A stretch of DNA of 45,961 bases from Bryobacterales bacterium (lineage in GTDB: Bacteria > Acidobacteriota > Terriglobia > Bryobacterales > UBA6623), in the NCBI GenBank assembly GCA_028819575.1, contig JAPPLB010000171.1:1-45961 (forward strand). The letters run 5' to 3'. The notes beneath the pieces are model-generated. The model saw nothing but the letters and a program-made list of their open reading frames with translations. It was not told the DNA's origin and searched no databases. The first letter of the stretch is position 1. Each line of letters starts with the position of its first letter. The position numbers and the translations under genes were made by a program. This document shows positions 1 through 7,192 of this stretch, in pieces.

Positions 1-187
1 TCGCTCCATAAGAAATGTCTGACGGCCAGTGAACCGGAAAGATCGTGATTCGTGAAAAACCTTAAAGGCCATGTTGCTTGCGCCTTTTTCCTCCGCCCGG
101 CGCGCGTCTTTTTCTTCCGCCCGGCTTGCGCCTCGTCCTGACGGCCCTCTCACGCACTTCGCTTCGCCGCGTGGTGAGAAATGCAGG
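1..187. mobile_element. Right part of a terminal-inverted-repeat element (copy A1)
   Basis: The block ends with the inverted terminus CGTGGTGAGAAATGCAGG at 170-187, and its body matches the right part of the copy at 3588-3857, including the same short heptamer-type repeat near 44-62. The left terminus lies outside the window. It carries no coding sequence that I can support. Confidence 0.6.
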
Positions 188-210
188 TCAGTGATTACGA
201 GGATCGGAGG

Positions 211-540
211 TCACGGCGCGGGGTCGGACTCTGGATTTTTGGAGGCCGCTTCGCCGAAGGAACGCCAGGCTCTCCTGATCAGATACGCCAGGCCCACGGT
301 TGCCGCGATCAGCATCGCGAAGGGGAGCGTGAAGCCGAGCCAGTCCGTTGCGGTAAAGGGATGCTCGATAATTTGCAGCTGAACGGATCCGTCGTCTTGG
401 AGTTCTGACATCACAATCTCCCTGGTCATCTCTAAATAGAAATCCCGGGATCGAAAGACCAGAGACAACTCCAACAAAACGAGAAACACCAGCGTCGGCC
501 CCGCCAGCGTCAGCGTCAACAGTGCTCTCAAGCGTCTCAT
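211..540 (-). CDS. Small two-helix membrane protein, unknown function
   Basis: This is a 109-residue protein with two clear hydrophobic segments, one near residues 8-28 (LTLTLAGPTLVFLVLLEL) and one near 67-88 (LGFTLPFAMLIAATVGLAYL). An acidic, probably soluble stretch lies between them, and basic residues follow the second helix, which suggests a hairpin in the inner membrane. The start is the ATG at 540, preceded by a weak purine-rich site. I do not recognise the family. It lies next to the repeat element at the left edge and upstream of a toxin-antitoxin locus, with no operon partner in the same direction. A second frame across the same bases has no membrane logic and was ignored. Confidence 0.55.
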   Translation of the reverse strand: MRRLRALLTLTLAGPTLVFLVLLELSLVFRSRDFYLEMTREIVMSELQDDGSVQLQIIEHPFTATDWLGFTLPFAMLIAATVGLAYLIRRAWRSFGEAASKNPESDPAP

Positions 541-682
541 GGCGCCCTGCCATCACCTGTGATCAGAGACATAAAGAGGGTTGAGGCCTGTGCCGTCACC
601 GGAAGATCGAGTCGATCGCCATGTCAAACTCCTGAACCAGGTCCCCAAACGAGATTCTCCGCACAGGGATTTTGGAGCGGAT

Positions 683-711
683 TTGACATTATTCCATATA
701 TGGAATATAAA
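683..711 (+). promoter_or_regulatory. higBA promoter with embedded palindromic operator
   Basis: TTGACA (683-688), a 17-base spacer and TATAAA (706-711) form a near-consensus sigma-70 promoter. A perfect 16-bp palindrome, ATTCCATATATGGAAT (691-706), fills the spacer and is the likely antitoxin operator. The GTG start of the toxin lies only 5 bases after the -10, so the mRNA should be nearly leaderless. Confidence 0.75.
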
Positions 712-716
712 GACTG

Positions 717-1079
717 GTGAGCTGGGATGTCGAATACACGAATGAGTTCGGCGACTGGTGGACCGGGCTTGCCGAGAGTGAGCAAGAGGACGTGGCCGCC
801 GTAGGTGAATTACTGCTGGAGCACGGGCCAGGATTGCCGTTTCCCTACTCTTCGGCCGTGGTGGGCTCCCGCCACAGTCAGATGCGCGAACTTCGGGTGC
901 AAAGTGGCGGGCGGCCCCTACGTGTCTTTTATGTATTCGATCCGAGGCGGGTGGCGATCCTGCTGATTGGCGGCGACAAGACCGGTGACACCCGCTTTTA
1001 CAGGCGATACGCGCCGCTTGCGGACAAGCTCTATGACGAGCACCTGCGAGAACTCAAAGAGGAAGGGTTGATCAAATGA
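717..1079 (+). CDS. higB: HigB/RelE-type toxin
   Basis: This is a 120-residue protein of the RelE/ParE superfamily (phage-derived Gp49-like HigB group). Family members cut ribosome-bound mRNA. Visible signatures are the N-terminal WDVEYTNEFGDWW segment, the central RELRVQSGGRPLRVFYVFDP strand-turn-strand, and the C-terminal GGDKTGDTRFYRRYAPLAD segment. The last two are typical of the Gp49 type. The GTG start is chosen because a strong promoter and palindrome end just upstream. The stop overlaps the antitoxin start by four bases (ATGA), so the two proteins are translationally coupled. The toxin-first order is the usual higBA arrangement. Confidence 0.85.
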   Translation: MSWDVEYTNEFGDWWTGLAESEQEDVAAVGELLLEHGPGLPFPYSSAVVGSRHSQMRELRVQSGGRPLRVFYVFDPRRVAILLIGGDKTGDTRFYRRYAPLADKLYDEHLRELKEEGLIK

Positions 1080-1420
1080 GCGGACGTCATGCTTTGAAGG
1101 ACTTGACGAAGCACTTCACACCGCAGCGCCGAGCACAGGTCGAAGCCAAGAAGGCGGCGCTTCGCGCAGCCATGCCTCTGCACGAATTGCGGCAGGCGCG
1201 GGCGATGACCCAGAAAGCGCTCGGCAAAGCCTTGAAAGTAAACCAGCCGGCCGTCGCCAAGTTGGAGCGGCGGACGGACATGTATGTCTCCAACCTCCGT
1301 GCCTACATCGAAGCCATGGGCGGTCGTCTGAACATCGTCGCCGAGTTTCCGCAAGGTGATATCACCATCACGAATTTCTCCGACGTAGACGGTGGATCCG
1401 AGGGGAGGGCGGCGAAGTAG
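1076..1420 (+). CDS. higA: HigA-type antitoxin, XRE helix-turn-helix
   Basis: This 114-residue protein has a helix-turn-helix in its second half (LRQARAMTQKALGKALKV followed by NQPAVAKLERRTDMYVSNLRAYIEAMGG). This is the Xre form seen in antitoxins of Gp49-type toxins. It should neutralise the upstream toxin and repress the promoter at 683-711 through the palindrome there. Its start overlaps the toxin stop. The N-terminal 35 residues are basic and predicted to be helical. The identification rests on the HTH sequence and on gene order. Confidence 0.85.
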   Translation: MSGRHALKDLTKHFTPQRRAQVEAKKAALRAAMPLHELRQARAMTQKALGKALKVNQPAVAKLERRTDMYVSNLRAYIEAMGGRLNIVAEFPQGDITITNFSDVDGGSEGRAAK

Positions 1421-1493
1421 GCCCCAAATTCCCTTGGCGAGGTCTGTGATATCGACCTGGAAGACTACCACTAGGAAGGGATCGAGTGACGAT

Positions 1494-1841
1494 ATGATCG
1501 CCGGATTGAGCAACGATGATTGGCTAAGACAGGATCCGCCGCATCCGGGAAGAAGCATCTATCACGGCTGCCTGGAAGGCAATGGCGAAGACTACGAGGG
1601 CATGACCATCGGCGAAGCGGCCGCCAAGTTGGGCATCAACCGCGTCACCTTGTCACGTGTGATTAACGGCCGCGCGCGAATCACGACCGGCTTGGCGCTG
1701 AAGTTGGAGGCTGCCGGCTGGGGAGCTGCCGATTCGTGGATCCGTCGCCAAGCGAACTATGACTTGGCGCAAGCCCGCAAGCGTTTGAACCAACCTCCGC
1801 GACAACCAGCGCGACCCGACCGCGACTGGATGCAGTCCTGA
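1494..1841 (+). CDS. HigA-family addiction-module antidote, orphan
   Basis: This 115-residue protein begins DPPHPGRSIYHGCLE and carries the HTH MTIGEAAAKLGINRVTLSRVINGRARIT. That matches the HigA/VapI antidote group whose members normally begin with a PPHPGE-like segment. I use the ATG at 1494; a purine-rich stretch lies about a dozen bases upstream. No matching toxin adjoins it, since the toxin at 717 already has its own antitoxin, so this is an orphan or an accessory regulator. Its last codons run into the IS630 remnant on the other strand, so the natural C-terminus may have been replaced. Confidence 0.7.
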   Translation: MIAGLSNDDWLRQDPPHPGRSIYHGCLEGNGEDYEGMTIGEAAAKLGINRVTLSRVINGRARITTGLALKLEAAGWGAADSWIRRQANYDLAQARKRLNQPPRQPARPDRDWMQS

Positions 1842-1844
1842 TTG

Positions 1845-2140
1845 ATCGCACCAGCAGGCTGGGCGGTTTGGGTTGCATGCGGCGCAGCGCCCGGCGGGCG
1901 CGCCGGCTCAGCTCCCCGTAGTCCTTCGGGCAGACATTGGGCAGTTCGTGCTGTTTCCAGCAGGCCCGGATGTATTCCACCGGGTTCAGTTCCGGCGCAC
2001 AAGACGGCAGGTGCTCCGTCACGATGCGGCCTTCGGAGAGTTCGATGAACTCCCGCACCAGGCGGCTGCGGCGGGCCGGCAGCCGGTCCCAGACGATCAG
2101 CAACGGTTGATCGATTGTGTGAAGGTGTGCAGATGCGCAC
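1845..2140 (-). pseudogene. IS630-family transposase, C-terminal remnant
   Basis: Reading leftward, the strand encodes QPLLIVWDRLPARRSRLVREF and then ELNPVEYIRACWKQHELPN. These are the second and third catalytic blocks of IS630 DDE transposases (the WD and ELNPVE..W motifs). The N-terminal half and both insertion-sequence ends are missing, and the reading frame continues into unrelated sequence near 1850. This is a dead fragment that ends at the 3' end of the orphan HigA gene. Confidence 0.8.
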
Positions 2141-2314
2141 AAGATCACAGACGTACTTGTGCAACCGTTCGACTTTCCGGGCGGCCTTGCCCTCCGATCT
2201 GAGCTCCTAAGCGGCCTTTGAGGTCATCAAATTAAATCATTCGTTAAAATTTTTTATTGATTTGTTTAACGTGCGGCGTTAGCCTGTAAATGTTCTTTCA
2301 AGGAGCATCCATTC

Positions 2315-3484
2315 ATGGACCAACGGGAGTTTACCGGGTCGGCGCCGGGAAAGCTCGTTCGTACACTGAGCAACCAGCCTGACGCTCTGTACGCATTCGT
2401 GCCGGATGATCTACCGCCAAGATGGTCGTGGCCGGGACATCTGTGGCCGAAATTAGTGACGGCGAGGGCTCGCCTGGCTAGTCTGGACGGGACCGGGAAA
2501 CACCTGCCAAATCCTGAGATCATCCTCAAGCCTCTTCAGCAACGAGAGGCACAGTTGTCGTCCCGACTCGAGGGGACGATAACAGACCCTCGACAGCAGG
2601 CGCTTTTTCAAGCCAATCCACGATATCCGGTTTCGGAGGCTGATCCAACGAACGCATACCGAGAGGTGTTCAACTATGCTCGAGCGCTCCGGTGGAAGCT
2701 TGATGGCCACACAGACCTACCCCTGTCGCTGCGACTCATCAGGCAGCTACACGGTGTGTTGATGGACGGCGTGCGTGGTTCCGGGCAACAACCAGGCGAG
2801 TTCAGGACGATTCAGAACCAGATCGGCAGACCGGCAAGATTCGTACCTCCGCCAGCGGAGCACCTGAGGGCGACTCTGAACTCATTCGAGAAGTATCTGT
2901 ACGACGAGAACAGCGGACTCGATCCTCTGGTCAGAGCCTTCATTGCGCACTATCAGTTCGAGACGATACACCCCTTCCACGACGGCAATGGCAGGGTCGG
3001 CCGACTACTGCTGGCGTTGACGATTTCCGAGTGGTGCGAACTTTCCGGCCAATGGCTGTATATGAGCGCATTTTTCGAGAAAAGAAAACAGGAATACATG
3101 GATCTACTTCTGCGAGTGAGCACGCATGGCGACTGGGGCCGATGGTTGGAATTTTGCCTGGATGGGGTGATTGCGCAAGCGTTGGACACGGAGCACCGAT
3201 GCGACAAGCTCATGGCCTTGCACCGTGACTTTCACGAACGCCTGAAGGGCATCAGAAGTGGCAGCGTCCGGCTCTCAAGTCTCGTGGACAGCCTCTTCAG
3301 CAGGCCAATCTGCACAGTCAGGGGCGTCCAGGATGAGTTCAATGTCTCCTATCCAACAGCGAGATCTGACCTCAGGAAGCTTGAAACATCAGGAATCTTG
3401 ACGAAGCTGGAATCGCTGCCGCGCGCTACCTACTATTGTTCGCCCATCTTCCACGTCACGTACGAAGATGATTCATCTGAGTGA
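2315..3484 (+). CDS. Fic-domain protein (AMPylase type) with winged-helix tail
   Basis: This 389-residue protein belongs to the Fic family, which usually transfers AMP to a hydroxyl on a target protein. The catalytic motif HPFHDGNGRVGR is at residues 219-230 with its histidine intact. An N-terminal inhibitory-helix motif SSRLEG ([S/T]xxxEG) lies near residue 86, which suggests a class II, self-inhibited enzyme. The C-terminal 80 residues look like a winged helix (VRGVQDEFNVSYPTARSDLRKLE), a common arrangement in stand-alone bacterial Fic proteins. An AAGGAG ribosome-binding site lies 11 bases before the ATG. The last codons cross into a duplicated mazF fragment, so the extreme C-terminus may be altered. 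Its target cannot be inferred. Confidence 0.9.
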   Translation: MDQREFTGSAPGKLVRTLSNQPDALYAFVPDDLPPRWSWPGHLWPKLVTARARLASLDGTGKHLPNPEIILKPLQQREAQLSSRLEGTITDPRQQALFQANPRYPVSEADPTNAYREVFNYARALRWKLDGHTDLPLSLRLIRQLHGVLMDGVRGSGQQPGEFRTIQNQIGRPARFVPPPAEHLRATLNSFEKYLYDENSGLDPLVRAFIAHYQFETIHPFHDGNGRVGRLLLALTISEWCELSGQWLYMSAFFEKRKQEYMDLLLRVSTHGDWGRWLEFCLDGVIAQALDTEHRCDKLMALHRDFHERLKGIRSGSVRLSSLVDSLFSRPICTVRGVQDEFNVSYPTARSDLRKLETSGILTKLESLPRATYYCSPIFHVTYEDDSSE

Positions 3485-3587
3485 CATTGGCGACGGAGTC
3501 CTTGGGGAGTCCGGTGCCGGCTGCCGGAAGCAGGGCGTTGCCGGGCGCGTCGAGCAACCGGGTGTTCGACGTGAGAATGACGCCAAG
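3479..3587 (-). pseudogene. Truncated duplicate of mazF
   Basis: About 109 bases match the interior of the intact mazF gene (4082-4190) with scattered differences. The match stops exactly where the inverted-repeat element A2 begins. No complete reading frame remains. It shows that a second mazF copy existed here and was broken. Confidence 0.7.
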
Positions 3588-3857
3588 CCTGCATTTCTCA
3601 CCACCCGACGGTCGAAGGACACGATAGAAAGGCCGTGATTCGTGTCTCGTGATTCGTGAAAACCACTGACAGGGGGCCTAGTTCGCTCCATAAGAAATGT
3701 CTGACGGCCAGTGAACCGGAAAGATCGTGATTCGTGAAAAACCTTAAAGGCCATGTTGCTTGCGCCAAGCGGCGCGCCTTTTTCCTCCGCCCGGCTTGCG
3801 CCTCGTCCTGACGGCCCTCTCACGCACTTCGCCTCGCCGCGTGGTGAGAAATGCAGG
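3588..3857. mobile_element. Terminal-inverted-repeat element A2 with nested heptamer repeats
   Basis: The element starts CCTGCATTTCTCACCAC and ends with its inverse GTGGTGAGAAATGCAGG. Its flanks are CAAG on the left and CCAG on the right, a near-match to the four-base target duplications of other copies. Heptamer-type repeats sit inside it near 3629-3665 and 3724-3747, which expands it to 270 bp from the 176-bp core. It has no transposase. Confidence 0.75.
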
Positions 3858-3876
3858 CCAGGGCATCTTCCACATC

Positions 3877-3923
3877 ACGATACGCAGGCGCTCGCCGCTT
3901 GCCAATGCTGACAAATGTCAGTA
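3877..3923 (-). promoter_or_regulatory. Phage-type palindrome-TTGGCA-TAnnnT promoter, outlying copy
   Basis: Read leftward, an imperfect palindrome (3906-3923) abuts TTGGCA (3905-3900), followed by 17 bases and TATCGT (3882-3877). ATG codons follow at 3875 and 3866. The layout is that of the prophage promoters at 12.45, 18.5 and 41.5 kb, but it lies outside the repressor boundary. The gene it served is cut off after a few codons by element A2. Confidence 0.5.
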
Positions 3924-3973
3924 TCGACCCGGACCTGCCACTCGCAGATGACGCCGCCGACATCGCCCCGGAA

Positions 3974-4318
3974 TTACAAATCCAGGACCCGTCTGAGTCC
4001 GAAATCGACGCGAGCCATGAGTTTCCGGGAAGCTTGTCCCACCCGCTTGGAAAGATAGGCTTTGTCGAGAGTCACGATCTGAGTGACGTTGGCGACGGAG
4101 TCCTTTGGGAGCCCGGTACTGGACGCTGGAAGCAGGACGTTGCCGGGAGCGTCGAGCAACCGAGTGTTCGACGTGAGAATGACGCCAAGGATGGTTCTCA
4201 ATCTGCTTCGATTGAAAGCGTCGGCCTGGACGATGAGGACGGGGTGGCGAAAACCAGGCTCCGATCCCCGCGGCGCATCCAGGTCCGCCCACCACACCTC
4301 GCCACGCGCAACTACCAT
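3974..4318 (-). CDS. mazF: MazF/PemK-type mRNA interferase toxin
   Basis: This is a 114-residue toxin of the MazF family, which cuts single-stranded mRNA at short sequences. The family hallmarks are visible: RGEVWWADLD near the N-terminus, GSEPGFRHPVLIVQ (the conserved basic residue and the PVLIVQ strand), LPKDSVANVTQIVTLDK in the middle, and a basic C-terminal helix. Its start overlaps the upstream antitoxin gene by seven bases, as in most mazEF operons. A partial second copy lies at 3479-3587. The toxin residues look intact, so the module is probably functional. Confidence 0.9.
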   Translation of the reverse strand: MVVARGEVWWADLDAPRGSEPGFRHPVLIVQADAFNRSRLRTILGVILTSNTRLLDAPGNVLLPASSTGLPKDSVANVTQIVTLDKAYLSKRVGQASRKLMARVDFGLRRVLDL

Positions 4319-4548
4319 TTGTTGGAGTTGACGCTTCGAGCCTGGGCGGCCCTCAGCGCCGGATCGAGGCCGCTCGGTTCATGGGCGAAGACCTCGTTCA
4401 GCTTGGACGTCACATCCTCGTCACGGTGTTTGGCCAGGTATTCAGAAACCGCCGTGGCGTACAATTCGCTCCTCGACACTCCTTGCCGCTTCGCCAACTC
4501 ATTAGCCGACAGGAACAGCTCGTCCGGCAGTGAGATTGCTGTTTTCAT
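4312..4548 (-). CDS. mazE: Ribbon-helix-helix antitoxin for MazF
   Basis: This 78-residue protein opens with MKTAISLPDELFLSANELA and continues RQGVSRSELYATAVSEYLA, the beta-strand plus two-helix pattern of ribbon-helix-helix DNA-binding antitoxins. The acidic, flexible C-terminal 30 residues should wrap the toxin. It precedes and overlaps mazF on the same strand. The ATG follows an extended -10 sequence by six bases with no Shine-Dalgarno site, so its mRNA is probably leaderless. It should repress its own promoter, as RHH antitoxins generally do. Confidence 0.88.
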   Translation of the reverse strand: MKTAISLPDELFLSANELAKRQGVSRSELYATAVSEYLAKHRDEDVTSKLNEVFAHEPSGLDPALRAAQARSVNSNKW

Positions 4549-4554
4549 ACCGCG

Positions 4555-4563
4555 ATCATACCA
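4555..4563 (-). promoter_or_regulatory. Extended -10 promoter of mazEF, leaderless start
   Basis: On the minus strand TGGTATGAT (TGn plus TATGAT) is followed by six bases and then the mazE ATG. The placement puts the transcription start at or next to the start codon. No clear -35 is visible. Confidence 0.55.
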
Positions 4564-4639
4564 GAGCGCACCGCTTGCTTGAGCAGCGGCCCGAGCCGGC
4601 CACCGTCACGGGGAGCGGTTCCCGCGCCGGATCCTCGAT

Positions 4640-5242
4640 CTAGGGGGTTGCTTTACGGCCGCGCGCGACCCGACCGGGAAGTACAAACAGGAACTCGCCT
4701 AGCGCCGTGGTGAAGTCGATGCACTTCTTTGCTTCGGCCTGTGTAGGAAGCTCAGCGGATTCGTCCGCGTGCCTCTGGTCGTTCGCGTCCAGGCGGACCT
4801 CGTGAGCCCATTTGGCCATTTCAGAAGTGATTAGATGATCTTCGGCGGCTTTGTCGATTCGCTCGTAGAGGCTGCCATCCTTGTAGTTTTTCTCCTTGAG
4901 CATCGCATCGACGGAGCTGGCGCAGACCATGACTGAGGCGGCCGGTGCGTGAAGACTTTCGATTGCTTGGTCTAGAAAATTACGAGCTCGACCGGGAATA
5001 GCTTCGTCGGCCGTTTGCAACTGCGGGTAGTACTCAATTACTGATGAAGTGCCCTCCTGTGCAGCCGCCGTAACGACGCCTCCACAACTGGAGCATCGGT
5101 AGAACTTCCAATGTCGACGATGGCCCCCCGAATGTGAGCCGGTAACGAAGTCAGTCCTCGCGGATAGCTGGGGATGACTGACCCCGCAGTGAGGACAGCG
5201 GTCTAGCTCTAGCTGTTGTAGGAGTTTCAAGGTTTTCATCAC
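4640..5242 (-). CDS. DUF4145 protein with N-terminal zinc ribbon
   Basis: This is a protein of about 200 residues. Residues 16-19 (CPHC) and 51-54 (CSSC) make a probable zinc ribbon. The remainder, including PAASVMVCASSVDAMLKEKN and HEVRLDANDQRH, matches the DUF4145 domain. That domain is often found alone or fused to restriction-modification and other defence proteins. The start (GTG at 5242 or ATG at 5239) overlaps the stop of a methyltransferase fragment just upstream, so it was once translationally coupled to that gene. I infer a restriction-modification accessory role, with the rest of that operon lost. Its biochemical activity is unknown. Confidence 0.75.
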   Translation of the reverse strand: MMKTLKLLQQLELDRCPHCGVSHPQLSARTDFVTGSHSGGHRRHWKFYRCSSCGGVVTAAAQEGTSSVIEYYPQLQTADEAIPGRARNFLDQAIESLHAPAASVMVCASSVDAMLKEKNYKDGSLYERIDKAAEDHLITSEMAKWAHEVRLDANDQRHADESAELPTQAEAKKCIDFTTALGEFLFVLPGRVARGRKATP

Positions 5243-5404
5243 GTCTCGGAATCCATCATCGGAAGTTCCTGCTGCTTTTCCGGCGGGTCATATCGCACCC
5301 GCTGCGCCTTCTTGAAGGTCACGTCTGCCGCCTGGGGGTAGTCTACGTTCTTCCCGCTCAAGAGATCTGCAATCGTGAGTAGCTGAATGCGTGGATGCTT
5401 TCTC
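5239..5404 (-). pseudogene. C-terminal end of a DNA methyltransferase gene
   Basis: The minus strand reads KHPRIQLLTIADLLSGKNV and then DYPQAADVTFKKAQRV, ending MMDSET. The HPRIQLLTIADLL stretch is the familiar C-terminal tail of site-specific DNA methyltransferases of restriction-modification systems. The recognisable sequence begins exactly where the phage repressor gene stops (5403-5405). The stop codon overlaps the DUF4145 start. The simplest reading is a methyltransferase gene interrupted by the prophage or by a rearrangement at its edge. Confidence 0.65.
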
Positions 5405-6197
5405 ACAGCGTCCTAGCCATCCACTTGACCTCGCCGATGACTTGGGCGTCGCGGGGCCAGGGGGCGGGGTTCCAGGCGGGGTGGTCGCTTAGGAGCTGCC
5501 AGGCGCCGGATTCGTCCTTGCCGGCGCGCTTGACGACTACTCCGTCGCCGGTGCGGACGACGAAGATGCCGCCGACGCGGCGGCGGCGGCGGGCGCGGTC
5601 GACGAGGATGGCGCTGCCCTCGGGCAAGGCGGGCTCCATCGACTCGCCCTGCACCTTCACGACCGTGCACTGGCCGGGGTCGAGGCCGTGGCTCCTCAGC
5701 CAGTCGAGGCGGAACGTGAGGCGCTCGGTGACCGTCTCGTCGTCGGCCTCCGCGCCGGCGCCGGCCGCGACCGCGAGATCGATCTGGTCGACCTGCCGCC
5801 AGGAGGGAAACTTGATGACCCCGGCCTCGCCCGACGGTTCCGCCGGGGTCGAGTCGTCCTCGATGCCGGCGGCCTGGGGCGCGTCCGGCAGGCGCGCCAG
5901 GACCTCCGCGCGGAACGCCTTGATCTCGACGAGCAACTCATCGTTCGGGGGCTGAGCCGGGGCGTCCGAGGCCGCCGCTTCGCCGCGCGGAGGGCCGATG
6001 TAGAACTCCAGGCCGAGGACCGCGCAAAGCGCTTGCAACCTCTCGGCCGATGGCGCCCGCCCGCGGCGCATCTCTCGAATCAGATCGGGCGAGCCGGTAG
6101 CTTCCAGCGAGGCGCGGCGCGCGGAGATCCCTCGCTCGCGAAGGGCGTGGTCGATGACCTCCAGCAGAGGTTGCACGGCAAGGGAATTATCCCACAT
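5403..6197 (-). CDS. Phage repressor, LexA/CI-like (HTH plus S24 protease)
   Basis: The N-terminal part (LLEVIDHALRERGISARRAS and then GSPDLIREMRRGRAPSAERL) is a helix-turn-helix. The C-terminal half is a peptidase S24/LexA domain with the nucleophile in GESMEPAL and the lysine in VVVKRAGK. A candidate Ala-Gly cleavage site lies in VAAGAGAEADD. It should hold the prophage silent and be lost after RecA-stimulated self-cleavage. I use the ATG at 6197 (264 residues); an upstream ATG at 6257 is in frame but would read through the operators. It lies divergent to the lytic genes, as in Mu. Four similar 12-bp sites in and beside the intergenic region are its likely operators. Confidence 0.88.
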   Translation of the reverse strand: MWDNSLAVQPLLEVIDHALRERGISARRASLEATGSPDLIREMRRGRAPSAERLQALCAVLGLEFYIGPPRGEAAASDAPAQPPNDELLVEIKAFRAEVLARLPDAPQAAGIEDDSTPAEPSGEAGVIKFPSWRQVDQIDLAVAAGAGAEADDETVTERLTFRLDWLRSHGLDPGQCTVVKVQGESMEPALPEGSAILVDRARRRRRVGGIFVVRTGDGVVVKRAGKDESGAWQLLSDHPAWNPAPWPRDAQVIGEVKWMARTL

Positions 6198-6285
6198 CGG
6201 GCGGGAAAAATCAAGAATAGGGGAATTTACCCTTGACAAGCGGGAAATATTCCTCATATACTGGCCGGCATGCGGGAATACACCC
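6182..6285. promoter_or_regulatory. Repressor operator cluster
   Basis: Four related near-palindromes lie at 6182-6193 (GGGAATTATCCC), 6221-6232 (GGGAATTTACCC), 6242-6253 (GGGAAATATTCC) and 6274-6285 (GGGAATACACCC). They flank or overlap the rightward -35, fill its spacer, and enter the first codons of both divergent genes. This is the expected operator layout for a CI-like repressor. Confidence 0.75.
6233..6262 (+). promoter_or_regulatory. Early lytic promoter, leaderless
   Basis: TTGACA (6233-6238), an 18-base spacer and TATACT (6257-6262) form a strong promoter. The ATG of the next gene is at 6270, seven bases after the -10, so transcription should start at the start codon. Operators overlap or adjoin all of its elements. 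Confidence 0.75.
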
Positions 6286-6524
6286 TTGTTGATCTAGCTC
6301 AGAGCTACTCGGCGTTTGTCAATCTCAGCCTGTCGAGAATCGGTTTTCTCGCCGCGAACGACGGAAAGTTCTTCGGGCGGCTGGCCAACGGGAAGACCTG
6401 CACGCTGCGGACATCCGATCGTGTCCTGCAGTGGTTCTCCGACCACTGGCCGCCGGGGCTGGAGTGGCCGGCGGACGTACCGCGGCCGCGGCCGGCCTCG
6501 AACGGCAAGGGGGCGGCGGCGTGA
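6270..6524 (+). CDS. Cro-position early regulator, small phage protein
   Basis: This 84-residue protein is the first gene of the early operon, divergent from the repressor. It contains SLSRIGFLAANDGKFFGRL followed by RTSDRVLQWFSDHWPPGLEW. I associate this arrangement (LA.NDGKFF.RL...V..WF...WP.G..WP) with small DNA-binding proteins of phages and mobile elements, though I cannot name a family. The position suggests a Cro/Ner-like function. Its start codon falls inside the operator cluster and seven bases after a -10, so it is probably translated from a leaderless mRNA. Its 3' end lies in a 26-bp direct repeat that brackets the next gene. Confidence 0.7.
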   Translation: MREYTLVDLAQSYSAFVNLSLSRIGFLAANDGKFFGRLANGKTCTLRTSDRVLQWFSDHWPPGLEWPADVPRPRPASNGKGAAA

Positions 6525-7192
6525 TGCACGCGGGTGCTCATGCCATTCCCGGTCTGCACAGTGATCTCCGCCGAGCTGTGCCTTGCTCAGTCGGTGATAA
6601 CCACGCGCTTCACCACGCGGTTTTTGGCTTTGGGATCGGAACTCAAGCAGACATCGAAGCAGAGCCAGAAGGCTTTCGGGGTGTCGCGATGAAGCAGGAT
6701 CTCACTACTCCTGACGGGTGGGTCGAATCGAACGTAACGACACCAAGGTCCGGGAATATATCCCAAAATTTCCCCGTATGTCTTGGACCTAACGGTGTCA
6801 GTCGGTTTCGAGAGATGGCGTCGCCATTGTCTTCGGATGCGAATGCCCGTTACCAGCCATTTCTTCGATTCCGGCTCCATATTGAATCGGAGCCAGTAAT
6901 TCAGATCCGCCTGGGGAATCGGCTGCGTTTCAGACACCATCGGAAGGTTATACCGTTTCGTGCTTCGGTATTGCAGCAGAGAAAGCACGATGGTCACCAG
7001 GACACCGAGAGCGGTGAGTGTCGGAAGATTCGATTCGACGGTACACCAGAACTCGCTCAACTCGATTTCCTCCCGTGGACGGGCAGCGTTCAGGGGGAAC
7101 GCGTCGTGGCCGTTGCGGGCGGCTGCCCCGCAAATCACAAGCCTATCACTGCTCACGACCTTCAACAGGGGGCGGCAGCGTGATGCACGCGG
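6508..7192 (+). repeat. 26-bp direct repeats bracketing a moron gene
   Basis: A 26-bp sequence containing GGCGTGATGCACGCGG at 6508-6533 recurs at 7167-7192 with one mismatch. Each copy holds the overlapping stop and start (TGATG) that would have joined the Cro-position gene to the winged-helix gene. Removing one copy and everything between restores a compact early operon, so the minus-strand gene between them is a later insertion. Confidence 0.75.
6587..7060 (-). CDS. Single-pass membrane moron protein, unknown function
   Basis: This 157-residue protein opposes the early operon. The start is set at the TTG at 7060, because GGGAGG lies eight bases upstream and the longer frame would invade the next gene. 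One transmembrane helix lies near residues 10-28 (LPTLTALGVLVTIVLSLLQY). A basic linker and a soluble C-terminal domain of about 120 residues follow, with many Trp and Arg residues (YIPGPWCRYVRFDPPVRSSE). Its base composition is less GC-rich than its neighbours, and 26-bp direct repeats flank it. I do not recognise it. A superinfection-exclusion or other lysogenic-conversion role is plausible but only inferred from position. Confidence 0.6.
   Translation of the reverse strand: MSEFWCTVESNLPTLTALGVLVTIVLSLLQYRSTKRYNLPMVSETQPIPQADLNYWLRFNMEPESKKWLVTGIRIRRQWRRHLSKPTDTVRSKTYGEILGYIPGPWCRYVRFDPPVRSSEILLHRDTPKAFWLCFDVCLSSDPKAKNRVVKRVVITD

Noticed and set aside
3851..4582. Long plus-strand reading frame opposite mazEF
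   Set aside because: It is antisense to two well-recognised genes and begins inside a repeat element.
5380..5410. Exact left end (attL) of the prophage
   Set aside because: Several TG dinucleotides could be the end, and the right end with its five-base duplication is not in the window, so no exact coordinate can be supported.
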